Source: Candidatus Leptofilum gracile (GTDB lineage: Bacteria > Chloroflexota > Anaerolineae > Promineifilales > Promineifilaceae). From it: a stretch of 64,000 bases of DNA. Below are positions 28,323 through 36,008 of this stretch, one piece after another. The notes beneath the pieces are model-generated. The model made no database searches and had not been told where the DNA came from. It was given only the letters and a program-made list of their open reading frames with translations. Position 1 is the first letter of the stretch, and each line of letters begins with the position of its first letter. A program made the position numbers and the translations under genes. The stretch lies in assembly GCA_016713825.1 (NCBI GenBank), contig JADJOJ010000012.1:62001-126000 (forward strand), read 5' to 3'.

Positions 28323-28530
28323 TCGTTTGATCGCTATTGGTTTTGTCTGTGTCCTGATTGGGGCAGTTTTGCCGTTTGTGATGGTGATGCGGTGGGTAGA
28401 GTCTACCTTTTTGCTTAACTTTTTAGCGTTTGGCGCTTCGATGGCGGGGATTTTCTTGGGTGTTATTGGCACTGCGATGCATGTGGGAGACAGTCGTCGT
28501 CGTAGAGACAATGATTGGTACGAGCGTTAG
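28312..28530 (+). CDS. Small two-span membrane protein at the end of the peptide transporter operon
   Basis: A 72-residue protein starting inside the ATPase gene (11-bp overlap), so translationally coupled. Two hydrophobic segments (LIAIGFVCVLIGAVLPFVMV and FLAFGASMAGIFLGVIGTAM) are followed by a basic tail SRRRRDNDW. Not recognised as a known family. Its coupling to the ATPase and its position before the terminator suggest a small accessory subunit or regulator of the transporter, but this is inference. Confidence 0.65.
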   Translation: MPFNRLIAIGFVCVLIGAVLPFVMVMRWVESTFLLNFLAFGASMAGIFLGVIGTAMHVGDSRRRRDNDWYER

Positions 28531-28560
28531 ATAGGCGTTTTTAGTCAATGTAGGTTTCAG

Positions 28561-28596
28561 AGCCATGACCAAATTATTTGGTCATGGCTTTTTTTG
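28561..28596 (+). terminator. Intrinsic terminator of the peptide transporter operon
   Basis: AGCCATGACCA (28561-28571) pairs with TGGTCATGGCT (28579-28589), followed by eight T. It also lies downstream of the convergent PBP-like gene. Confidence 0.9.
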
Positions 28597-28598
28597 TT

Positions 28599-29938
28599 TC
28601 ATTGTTGGTTGGCAACGGCCGTTTCCAAACCCACTCCTATCCTTTCTACCATCTCTAAATCTTCGCTCTCTTCCACCACCACCACAATCGCATACTGTGG
28701 TTGGCCGGCCGGGGTGAGCGCCAAATACCAACCATTGCGGCTGTCTGGTCCAGACAAAGCAGAAATGGAGAAGCGGATTCGGCCATCGCTGGTGAGCAGC
28801 TGGCGGATATCGCGGGCGGCCCGGCTGGTGATAGCGTCGCTGGTTGTTGTGTCTGGCAGGGGCTGCAGGGTGCCTGCTGCATCTTGAACGGCCGTTACCA
28901 ACCTCGGCGTCGGTAAACGGCCGTCATTCCCCAAAGCCGCCAACGCCAACGCCACTTGCAGAGGAGAAACCGTTAACGTGTCCTGGCCAATGCCCGCTTG
29001 CAGCGGATCGTTGAGCGGTACGATTTCTGGCAGTTCCGTGTTGAGCGGCAGATCGGGCGGCGTGGCTAACCCAAAGCGCAAGAAAATGTCGTCCAACCCC
29101 GCCAGCCCCAGCCGGTCGGCCAAATCTTGCATGGGGCCAGGGCAGCGGTGGCTGAGCACATCGGCCCAGGTGGCGGCCTCTGGAGGCGTGGTTTGGCACC
29201 GTTTGATTTCGCCGCTGACGGGTACCGGGCGGTTGGGGTTGAGCACCGTGCCGTTTAGCTGAATGCGGTCGGCGTCTAGCGCAGCAGCCAGAATGAACGG
29301 TTGCAGCACCAGACCCGGCTGATACTGCCCCTGCACGGCGCGGTTGAGCAGGGGGCCGTCTCATCTTCCACTAGCTGATCAAAATTTTCATCTAGCAAAT
29401 TGGGGTTGTAGCCGGGGTGGCTCACCATTGCCAGCACGTTGCCGGTAGCGATCTCTAGCAGCACCAGGCCACCCTGAGCATCGCCAAAAAGCGCCTCGGC
29501 GGTGGTTTGCAGCTGGGCATCTAACGTTAGCTGCACGTCTCGGCCGATTTGTGGTGTATGGAACAGCTCGCGGTTGAGAACGGCCGTAATCCCCTCATCC
29601 TCCCCCCGCAAAACCGCATCGAAACTTGCCTCTGTGCCCCCTGTGCCGTGCCGAAAGCTGTAGTAGCCCACCGCCGGGCCGATGGTGGGGAACGGGTAGC
29701 TGCGCACCAATGCATCTGGCTCGCCGACCGTTTCTGCCAACACCGTACCATTGCGGTCCAAAATGCGGCCGCGCTGAATGCGCAGTTCCGCTTCCACCAG
29801 CCGGGGATTGTCGTCGCGGGCCAAAATAGCCTCGCTGCGCACCACCGCCCAAAAAACCAGCGACAGCGCCACGGCCAAAAAGGCCAGTAAGATGGCTCGC
29901 TGCATTTTGTGGAGTTGGGTTTGGGTGGAATGGTTCAT
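28599..29938 (-). CDS. PBP/FtsI-like protein lacking all transpeptidase motifs, one frameshift
   Basis: About 446 residues after joining. One N-terminal membrane anchor (AILLAFLAVALSLVFWAVV) precedes the PBP dimerisation motif RIQRGRILDRNGTVLAET. The transpeptidase fold is recognisable (GLVLLEIATGNVLAMVSHPG, then LLNRAVQGQYQPG), but where SxxK belongs the sequence reads PGLVLQP. The SxN region reads SHRCPGP and the KTG region LSGPDSRNG. All catalytic residues are therefore missing. One C is lost in a CCCC run near 29358, which shifts the frame. The gene follows a FtsW/RodA gene, as active class B PBPs do. A structural or allosteric partner of the glycosyltransferase is inferred. Confidence 0.82.
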
Positions 29939-29939
29939 A

Positions 29940-29998
29940 AAGTAATTGGGTAATTGGGTAATTGGGTGGTTGCCTAATTACCAGTTACAAATTTTCAA
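29940..29998. repeat. AATTGGGT tandem repeat
   Basis: Head-to-tail GTAATTGGGTAATTGGG copies (complement of AATTACCC) fill the gap between the FtsW-like and PBP-like genes, followed by degenerate copies. Confidence 0.75.
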
Positions 29999-31312
29999 TT
30001 ACAGATGGATTGGTTTGGTTTTGGTCGAAAGAAACAGCAGCAGCCCGGCCATGACGTGGCTGATCAGCATGGAACTGCCGCCGTAGCTGACAAAAGGCAG
30101 GGTGACGCCAGTAAGCGGCAGTAGCTTGGTGACCCCAGCCATAATGAGGAACGCCTGGGCTGCCAATAAAATGGTGATTCCGGCGGCCAGGTAGCGGCGA
30201 AACGGCCGTTCCGCCAACAGCGCCAGCCGCATCCCCCGGTGCGCCAGCAAGGCAAAAAGCCCCACCACGCCCAGGCTGCCAATCAGCCCCCACTCCTCGG
30301 CAATGGCGGCAAAGGCAAAATCGGAGTGCACCACCGGGATATATTGCGGGAAGCCTTGCCCCACACCTTGCCCCCAAATGCCACCCGCCGCCACGGCATA
30401 CAGCGATTGCACAATCTGAAAAGCGCGGTCGTCGGCGTCGGGCCACGGGTTCCACCAGGCGTCGATGCGCAGGGTGACCAGGCTGAAGGCAAAGTAAGCA
30501 AAAATCCCCGCCAGCAGCAGCAGCCCCACGCCGCCAACTACCACCCGCCAATCGCCCGTGGCCAGGTAAAGCAAGCTCAAAAAAACAATAAAAAAGAGGG
30601 TCGCTGCGCCCAAATCACGCTGCCACACCAGCAAAACCATGCAAAACCCCCACATCAGCAGCAGGGGGGCCAGGTAAGAGATGTGGGGTAAACGGCCGTT
30701 TACCCCCAGCTGCCCCACCGCTTCTCGTTCATCAAAATAGCTGGCCAGGAAGATGACCAGCAGCAGCTTCAGCAGCTCCGACGGCTGAAAATAAACCGGG
30801 CTCAGGAACGGAATCGGCAGCCTCAGCCAATATTCTGCCACGGTGGCCCCGGTGGGATTGATGCCAAACAGCAGCGTACCCACCAGCAGGCCAATGCCCA
30901 GCAGCAGCAAGGTGTAGCGGTAGCGGCGCAGCCAGCGCAAGTTGCGTGGCAGCAGGGCGATGCTGGCCAGAACGGCCGTCCCCAAAACCACCCACACCAC
31001 CTGCCGCACCAAAAAATTAGGGGCCAGCCGATCTTGCAGCACAATGCCCCAGCCCGTTAGCAGCCCCACCAGGGGCAGCAAATACGGATCGTGGGTGGGA
31101 GAAAACTTACGCAGCAGCCAGACGGCCGTTGCCTGCGCCACCAGCCAGCAAAGCGGCCCCCACAACGTGCTGCCGTTAATACCGCCGTCGCGGGCCAGCC
31201 CCAGCGCCACAGCATTGCTAAACACAAACAGGGCGGCAATCAAGAGCAAGAGCGGTTCAGAACGGCCGTGTTCCTCATCGATTCGGAAAGAAGGGAGTGA
31301 AAGAGTACGCAT
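29999..31312 (-). CDS. FtsW/RodA/SpoVE-family peptidoglycan glycosyltransferase
   Basis: A 437-residue multipass SEDS protein that polymerises lipid II. There are about ten membrane segments. Family motifs: FQPSELLKLLLVIFLA, GMRLAL in a cytoplasmic loop, GIWGQGVGQGFPQYIPVVHSDF with the conserved acidic residue, AFAAIAEEWGLIGSL, and a C-terminal LPLTGVTLPFVSYGGSSMLI, which is the RodA/FtsW signature. It is co-directional with MTA phosphorylase upstream (16 bp) and the catalytically dead PBP-like gene downstream. The cognate active PBP must be elsewhere if this enzyme works in wall synthesis. Confidence 0.9.
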   Translation of the reverse strand: MRTLSLPSFRIDEEHGRSEPLLLLIAALFVFSNAVALGLARDGGINGSTLWGPLCWLVAQATAVWLLRKFSPTHDPYLLPLVGLLTGWGIVLQDRLAPNFLVRQVVWVVLGTAVLASIALLPRNLRWLRRYRYTLLLLGIGLLVGTLLFGINPTGATVAEYWLRLPIPFLSPVYFQPSELLKLLLVIFLASYFDEREAVGQLGVNGRLPHISYLAPLLLMWGFCMVLLVWQRDLGAATLFFIVFLSLLYLATGDWRVVVGGVGLLLLAGIFAYFAFSLVTLRIDAWWNPWPDADDRAFQIVQSLYAVAAGGIWGQGVGQGFPQYIPVVHSDFAFAAIAEEWGLIGSLGVVGLFALLAHRGMRLALLAERPFRRYLAAGITILLAAQAFLIMAGVTKLLPLTGVTLPFVSYGGSSMLISHVMAGLLLFLSTKTKPIHL

Positions 31313-31328
31313 AAAATAGCGGCGAGCG

Positions 31329-32195
31329 TTAAGCCAGGTAGTTGCCCACCAGCGGCGCTAAATCCTGCTTCAGCTGCGCGGGGATGCGGCCAGGATCGGT
31401 GAAGACGGCATTTTTTAAGCCGTGGTGAGCCGGAAAATCACCCGCCCACGCAGCCATCGTTTGCACCAGATGGCCGATGGCCTTTTGGGCAATCTGCAAA
31501 TTGTGCTGCATGGTGCGTACCACCATCTCCACCGTCACCGGCGCTTCGCTTTCGTGCCAGACGTCGTAGTCCGTCACGTGGGCCATCACCCCATACGCTA
31601 TCTCCGCTTCAGCGGCCAAAAACGCCTCCGGGCTGGTGGTCATGCCGATGATGCTCATGCCCCATTGCCGGTACAGGTTCGATTCCCCCTTGGTGCTAAA
31701 GCGCGGCCCTTCTATGGTGATAAACGTGCCGCCTTCATGCACGGTGCCGCTAGCAGCGCGGCAGCTTTGGGCAATGATCCGGCTCATCTCTGGCGAAAAT
31801 GGGTGCGCCAGGCTGATGTGGGCCACCAGGCCGCCGCCAAAAAAGGAGCTGACCCGATTTTGGGTATGATCAAACAGCTGGTCTGGCACAACGATGTGGC
31901 CAGGGGCATATGCTTCCCGCAGCGAACCGCAGGCGCTAACGGCCGTAATATAGCGCACCCCCAACGTTTTAAGGGCAAAAATATTGGCCCGGTAAGGAAC
32001 TTCGCTAGGGGTTAGCACGTGGCCGCGACCGTGCCGGGGCAAAAAAGCAACGCGACGGCCGTATAACGTTCCCACCACAATCTCATCCGATGGTTTGCCA
32101 AAGGGGGTGTCGATCTGCAACGCTTCAACCTGGGAGAGGCCTGGCATCTGGTACAGGCCGCTGCCGCCAATGACGGCAAATTCAATTTGGGACAA
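31329..32195 (-). CDS. mtnP: S-methyl-5'-thioadenosine phosphorylase
   Basis: A 288-residue cytosolic purine phosphorylase that cleaves methylthioadenosine to adenine and methylthioribose-1-phosphate in methionine salvage. Motifs: IGGSGLYQMPGL at the N-terminus (phosphate site), LPRHGRGHVLTPSEVPYRAN, ISVSACGSL-type segment TAVSACGSLREAYAPG, EGPRFSTKGESNLYRQWG, and IIGMTTSPEAFLAAEAEI. Length and motifs fit the MTAP group rather than purine nucleoside phosphorylase. Its placement between a bactofilin-like gene and a FtsW-like gene seems fortuitous. Confidence 0.92.
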   Translation of the reverse strand: MSQIEFAVIGGSGLYQMPGLSQVEALQIDTPFGKPSDEIVVGTLYGRRVAFLPRHGRGHVLTPSEVPYRANIFALKTLGVRYITAVSACGSLREAYAPGHIVVPDQLFDHTQNRVSSFFGGGLVAHISLAHPFSPEMSRIIAQSCRAASGTVHEGGTFITIEGPRFSTKGESNLYRQWGMSIIGMTTSPEAFLAAEAEIAYGVMAHVTDYDVWHESEAPVTVEMVVRTMQHNLQIAQKAIGHLVQTMAAWAGDFPAHHGLKNAVFTDPGRIPAQLKQDLAPLVGNYLA

Positions 32196-32232
32196 CTTAT
32201 TCTCCTAGAACCTGGTTTGCTGGATGGGGCAA

Positions 32233-34008
32233 TTATTGCATTTGCGCCAGCTGCTGCTTCAGCTTTTGGATGCGCTCGCCCGCTTTTTGCTGGATTTGTT
32301 TGATCGCCTGGTTTTGCTTCTCAATCATGCCCCGGGCCTCTTTTAGTTTGGCAATGGCTTGCTTGAGTTGAAGCTCGCGCTCTACCAGCCGGGCCTGGAT
32401 TTCGGCCAGGTGCTGCCCCTGGGCATTGGTCTGGCTCAGGTAGCGGTTGAGCTCATTTTCGCTGGCTTCTAGCTGAACCTTTTGCGCCTGAATAACGGTT
32501 TGCAACCCCATGTTTTGCTCAACCAATTTTTCATGCAGGCTGCTCCACTCTGCCTGTTTGGCCTCCAGGCTGCTTTGAGTTTGGGCAACGGCCGTTTCCA
32601 GTTCAGCAATTTCAGCTTGTTGTGTTTGCACGGCCGTTTCCAGTTCCACCAGTCGCTCAGACTGTTCCGTCAGCGACTGCTTGGCGCTGTCGGCCATCGC
32701 CTGGCTGGCTTCCAGCTCCGCTTTGTACCACAACACGCGCTCAAAATGGGCATGTTCCGCATCGGCTAATTCAGCCTCTAGCTGGCCTACGCGCGCTTCG
32801 GCCGCCGCCAGCTGCTCGATTTTTCGCAGCGGATCGGCCGTTTTTTCTTGCAGAGTGGCCAATTCATCCAGCACCTTTTCTAGCTCTTTTTCCACCGCTT
32901 TGCGCTGATCCCGCTGCATCTCCAAAACGCTGCTGCTTTCTTCCGCCTGCGTCTTCATCTTTTGCAGCTCAGCTTCCAGCTCTTCAACCTTCTTTTCGGT
33001 GATTTCGGCCAGCTCTTGCCAGCGCATGAGCGACTCTTCTTGCTCAGAGGTGTGCATCAGGCTTGCTTTGTGAGCCACTTCCAGGCTGTGGATGCGATCG
33101 CGCAGGGCGGTGATTTCGCGCACTGCTTTTTCTAGTTCGGCGTCAACGGCCGTTTTCTCTGTTTGCAGCTGGGCATGGTTGTGTTGCAACTGGGCGTGCT
33201 GCTGGCGCAAATTGGCCAGCTCATCATTTTGCTCCGTCATCAAGTCGCGGGCAATCGCCAGTTCGTTGGCCTGGCGCTCCACCTGGCTTTTGCGATGCCG
33301 CAGCGCTTCTTGCGCCTCATCTAGCTGGGTTTGCTTGGTGGTAAGCTCCGTGCGCAGTTCGGTTAATTCCTGCTTCAAATTGGCAATGGTGCTGGTAGAT
33401 TCCCCCGCCAGTTCCGTCAGCCGCCGCTGAAAATCTTGCTCCAGCTCGGCCCGAGCCGCCAGGGCAATCGCCGCCTGCGTTTGTAGATGGTGCAGCGCCT
33501 CCACCTGGGCTTCGTTTCGGTTGAGCAGTTGGCCTTCGGGCAGGTCATGGCCGTTATCATGGCGGGCAAATTCGTTATCATCGGGGAGACGGCCGTTTTC
33601 GGCCAACGTCGCGTAATCAGACTCATCGACACTGCTAATCCAGCCGTGGACGTTACCGCCGTTTAGCACAGTCAGGGCCACCGTGAACACATCCCCCAGC
33701 ACCTGACCGCTTTTTTCCACACGAAGGTCGCGGCAAACGGCCGAACCCGTCAGCAGCCCCGCCACCACCAGCCGGGGGGCAAAGACATTGCCAACCAGCG
33801 TGGCCCCTTCCTGAATGGCCACCGGCTGGTCTGTAAGAATATCTTCCACGTGATAGCCGCTGATTTCCAGCCAGGTTTGCCCGCGCCGCCAAAAGCGCAG
33901 CCGGTCCAACAAGCCGTGACCATTTGCTTCTACAAACGGTTCTGCTGCCGACTCATCGGTTGGTATGAGGGTGCCGTCAGGCGTTGTGGAGTCGTTGGTT
34001 ACTGTCAT
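32233..34008 (-). CDS. Bactofilin-like domain fused to a long coiled coil
   Basis: About 591 residues. Residues about 50-125 read as a polymer-forming bactofilin beta-helix (GATLVGNVFAPRLVVAGLL, then VEKSGQVLGDVFTVALTVLN). From residue about 170 to the end the protein is almost wholly Glu/Gln/Leu/Ala-rich heptad sequence, over 400 residues, consistent with a continuous coiled coil. No membrane segment. Start ATG 34008 is chosen because a TATAAT box overlaps the upstream ATG at 34032. The gene leads an operon with mtnP, ftsW-like and PBP-like genes, suggesting a cytoskeletal scaffold for the wall machinery. Standard bactofilins are far shorter. Confidence 0.72.
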   Translation of the reverse strand: MTVTNDSTTPDGTLIPTDESAAEPFVEANGHGLLDRLRFWRRGQTWLEISGYHVEDILTDQPVAIQEGATLVGNVFAPRLVVAGLLTGSAVCRDLRVEKSGQVLGDVFTVALTVLNGGNVHGWISSVDESDYATLAENGRLPDDNEFARHDNGHDLPEGQLLNRNEAQVEALHHLQTQAAIALAARAELEQDFQRRLTELAGESTSTIANLKQELTELRTELTTKQTQLDEAQEALRHRKSQVERQANELAIARDLMTEQNDELANLRQQHAQLQHNHAQLQTEKTAVDAELEKAVREITALRDRIHSLEVAHKASLMHTSEQEESLMRWQELAEITEKKVEELEAELQKMKTQAEESSSVLEMQRDQRKAVEKELEKVLDELATLQEKTADPLRKIEQLAAAEARVGQLEAELADAEHAHFERVLWYKAELEASQAMADSAKQSLTEQSERLVELETAVQTQQAEIAELETAVAQTQSSLEAKQAEWSSLHEKLVEQNMGLQTVIQAQKVQLEASENELNRYLSQTNAQGQHLAEIQARLVERELQLKQAIAKLKEARGMIEKQNQAIKQIQQKAGERIQKLKQQLAQMQ

Positions 34009-34030
34009 AAGCCAAAAATATACCGTTGTC

Positions 34031-34060
34031 ATTATAGCAGGGGAATGCTTAAGATGTTAC
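34031..34060 (-). promoter_or_regulatory. Probable promoter of the bactofilin/ftsW operon
   Basis: A TATAAT on the minus strand (34031-34036) with GTAACA 18 bp upstream (34055-34060). It sits just before the preferred start at 34008. Confidence 0.45.
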
Positions 34061-34255
34061 TGAAACAAACAGAACTTTTGGGGGAAACGGCCGTAATTTC
34101 CCATACTTTCACCAAAAGTTTAGATCGATTCAAAGGAATTCCCAAAATGGTTGAGTAATTAGAACATATGTGCTATCATCTGTGGCCGTTTAGCGGGAAT
34201 GTTTATTAATTATTGGCCAGGCAGTACGGCCGTAGCCTTTATCAGGGAGACAAAA

Positions 34256-34465
34256 ATGGGTGGAAATGAACTGATTGTCGCCTTCTTTGCCCTGGCTTTT
34301 TTAGCCTTCTGCTTAACGGCCGTAGCCCTCTACGCCCTCAGCCGAGACAAAGAGGATGTTGCCGACAAAACCGTCGATGGATTGCGCCAGCTGCACCTGG
34401 GTAGCCTGCCCCAACCCCAGTTAAAAGACCCAGACACACCGCAATCCGAAGAAACCCCAGATTGA
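34256..34465 (+). CDS. Small single-span membrane protein
   Basis: About 69 residues: MGGNELIVAFFALAFLAFCL begins a single membrane segment, followed by a charged tail rich in Asp, Gln and Pro. ATG 34256 is preferred because AGGGAGA lies 7-13 bases upstream; the frame is open further upstream without a ribosome site. An ACGGCCGT copy lies inside the membrane segment. Function unknown. It sits 53 bp upstream of pyrF. Confidence 0.6.
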   Translation: MGGNELIVAFFALAFLAFCLTAVALYALSRDKEDVADKTVDGLRQLHLGSLPQPQLKDPDTPQSEETPD

Positions 34466-34518
34466 TCTTTGCCCAATTTGGTGCTGCTTGCCACAGGCAA
34501 ACCGGGTAAAATTCAGGC

Positions 34519-35328
34519 ATGACTTACCTGGAAAAACTCAAATCTGTTCAAGACCAAAACAACTCCTGGCTTTGCATTGGCCTAGACCCCTCTTTAGAAC
34601 GACTGCGGGTCGATTTTCGTAAGTGGGACGAGCCAATCCTCCCCTATAACCGGGCCATCATCGACGCCACGGCCGATTTGGTCTGCGCTTACAAACCAAA
34701 CCTGGGCTTTTATTTGCAATGGGGGGCCGCCGGGGTCATTGCCCTGGAACGCACCATTGCCTACATTCCCCGCCACATTCCCATCATTCTAGATTGCAAA
34801 ACGGGCGACATTGGCCACACCCAGGCCGCCTGGGGCAACGGCCTCTTCGACGAATGGCAGGTGGATGCCATCACCGTCAATCCCTTTGTTGGGTCAGATG
34901 CCGTGCTGCCCATGATTGGCAATCGGCCAGACAAAGCCGTGTACATCCTCACCCGTACCTCCAATAAAACGGCTACCCATTTTCAGGGAGACCTCATCCA
35001 AGAAAGCGGTCTCTCGGCCGAAGTGCTCCGCCAAAGCCAAACCTGGCCCACCGACGGCCACAAAGGGTATGTCATCGGCGCAACCTACCCCGAAGAGCTG
35101 GCGACGGCGCGTCGCCTGGCACCCCAGGCGAACTTCCTCATTCCGGGCATTGGTGCCCAGGGTGGCGACCTGGCAATGGCCGTTGAATACGGCCCAGACC
35201 AAATAGCTGGCCCCGTCATCAGCGCCAGCCGCAGCATCATCTACGCTTCGGGCGGCGAAGATTTTGCCGAGGCCGCCAGAGCCGCGGCCCTGACTTTACG
35301 CGACCAAATTAACCAGCTGCGTCCTTAA
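34519..35328 (+). CDS. pyrF: Orotidine 5'-phosphate decarboxylase (type 2)
   Basis: A 269-residue enzyme converting OMP to UMP, the last step of pyrimidine synthesis. Motifs: WLCIGLDPSLERL at the N-terminus, AYKPNLGFYLQWG, the catalytic LDCKTGDIGHT segment (K and D of the DxKxxD set), VNPFVGSDAVLP, and the phosphate-binding PGIGAQGGDL and VISASRSIIYA. Length and these motifs fit the longer type 2 PyrF found in actinobacteria and Chloroflexota. No other pyr genes are adjacent. Confidence 0.93.
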   Translation: MTYLEKLKSVQDQNNSWLCIGLDPSLERLRVDFRKWDEPILPYNRAIIDATADLVCAYKPNLGFYLQWGAAGVIALERTIAYIPRHIPIILDCKTGDIGHTQAAWGNGLFDEWQVDAITVNPFVGSDAVLPMIGNRPDKAVYILTRTSNKTATHFQGDLIQESGLSAEVLRQSQTWPTDGHKGYVIGATYPEELATARRLAPQANFLIPGIGAQGGDLAMAVEYGPDQIAGPVISASRSIIYASGGEDFAEAARAAALTLRDQINQLRP

Positions 35329-36008
35329 AAAAACATATCGGGCAGCCCAGTCCAGCCGCTTTGCCATCCAGCGGGAATAGCCAGGTAGGGTTGCTGTTCC
35401 TGGCGGTTGTGCTGCGGCCGCTGGCGGCCCGTGAAAGGCCAATCGTAAGAAATTTCCGGTACAAACAGAAAGAATTCGAAGGGGATTTGCCGTGCAAGTA
35501 AACCATAGAAAGCATTTTGAAAAACGGAAAATGATTTCTCGGTGGCTTGCTCCAGTAAAAACCAAATTCGCCCACATTCTTGCTCAAAATCCCTTTTGGT
35601 TTTTACATACTTGGTAAGTTAGAGCATATCAATTCGTCTGTCGCTGCTATTTTGGCATTAAAACTCCTACTGGTTTAGATTGAATCCTTCTCTTTGGCTG
35701 AGGTCGGTGTTTTGCCGTGCTACCCTAGCCGGCAAGGTTAGAAGCGCAGCCCTTCGGGCTGAGAGGCGGCCGAAGCACGTGTACAGTTACACCGGGTTTA
35801 CGGATGGCACTGATTTTCACCCTTCCCAGTTGTTTGGCATTTGCTCTAAATGACACCTTTCAAAATCACCGTGATGAAAATATGGACAATTGTAAATTTT
35901 GTCTGAAAGCATAGAGAATGTGAGATTTCTTTGGTTAACTTGTGGGAAAGATAAACTGCTAGCTGTAGAAGTTTCCGGTTAGCCATTAGGCATTGAAGGT
36001 AAAAATGT
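35329..36008. other. 680-bp intergenic region upstream of the NRPS gene
   Basis: No convincing gene. The left third is mixed and may hold decayed sequence. A GC-rich structured stretch occurs at about 35714-35810, and the right part is AT-rich leader. The ribosome site GAAGG lies before ATG 36009. No palindromic operator was singled out. Confidence 0.6.
35716..35779 (+). ncRNA. Candidate structured RNA element
   Basis: Outer helix CGTGCT (35716-35721) with AGCACG (35774-35779), an inner GCCG/CGGC pair (35728-35731, 35767-35770), and a terminal hairpin CAGCCC-TTC-GGGCTG (35747-35761). Nested pairs in an otherwise AT-rich gap suggest a folded RNA or a mobile-element remnant. No Rfam family could be assigned by eye. 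Confidence 0.35.

Noticed and set aside
34199..34255. Longer N-terminus for the small membrane protein before pyrF
   Set aside because: No ribosome site upstream, whereas AGGGAGA precedes ATG 34256.
35296..35577. Minus-strand frame of about 93 codons after pyrF
   Set aside because: No ribosome site, no recognisable motif, and an overlap with the pyrF end.
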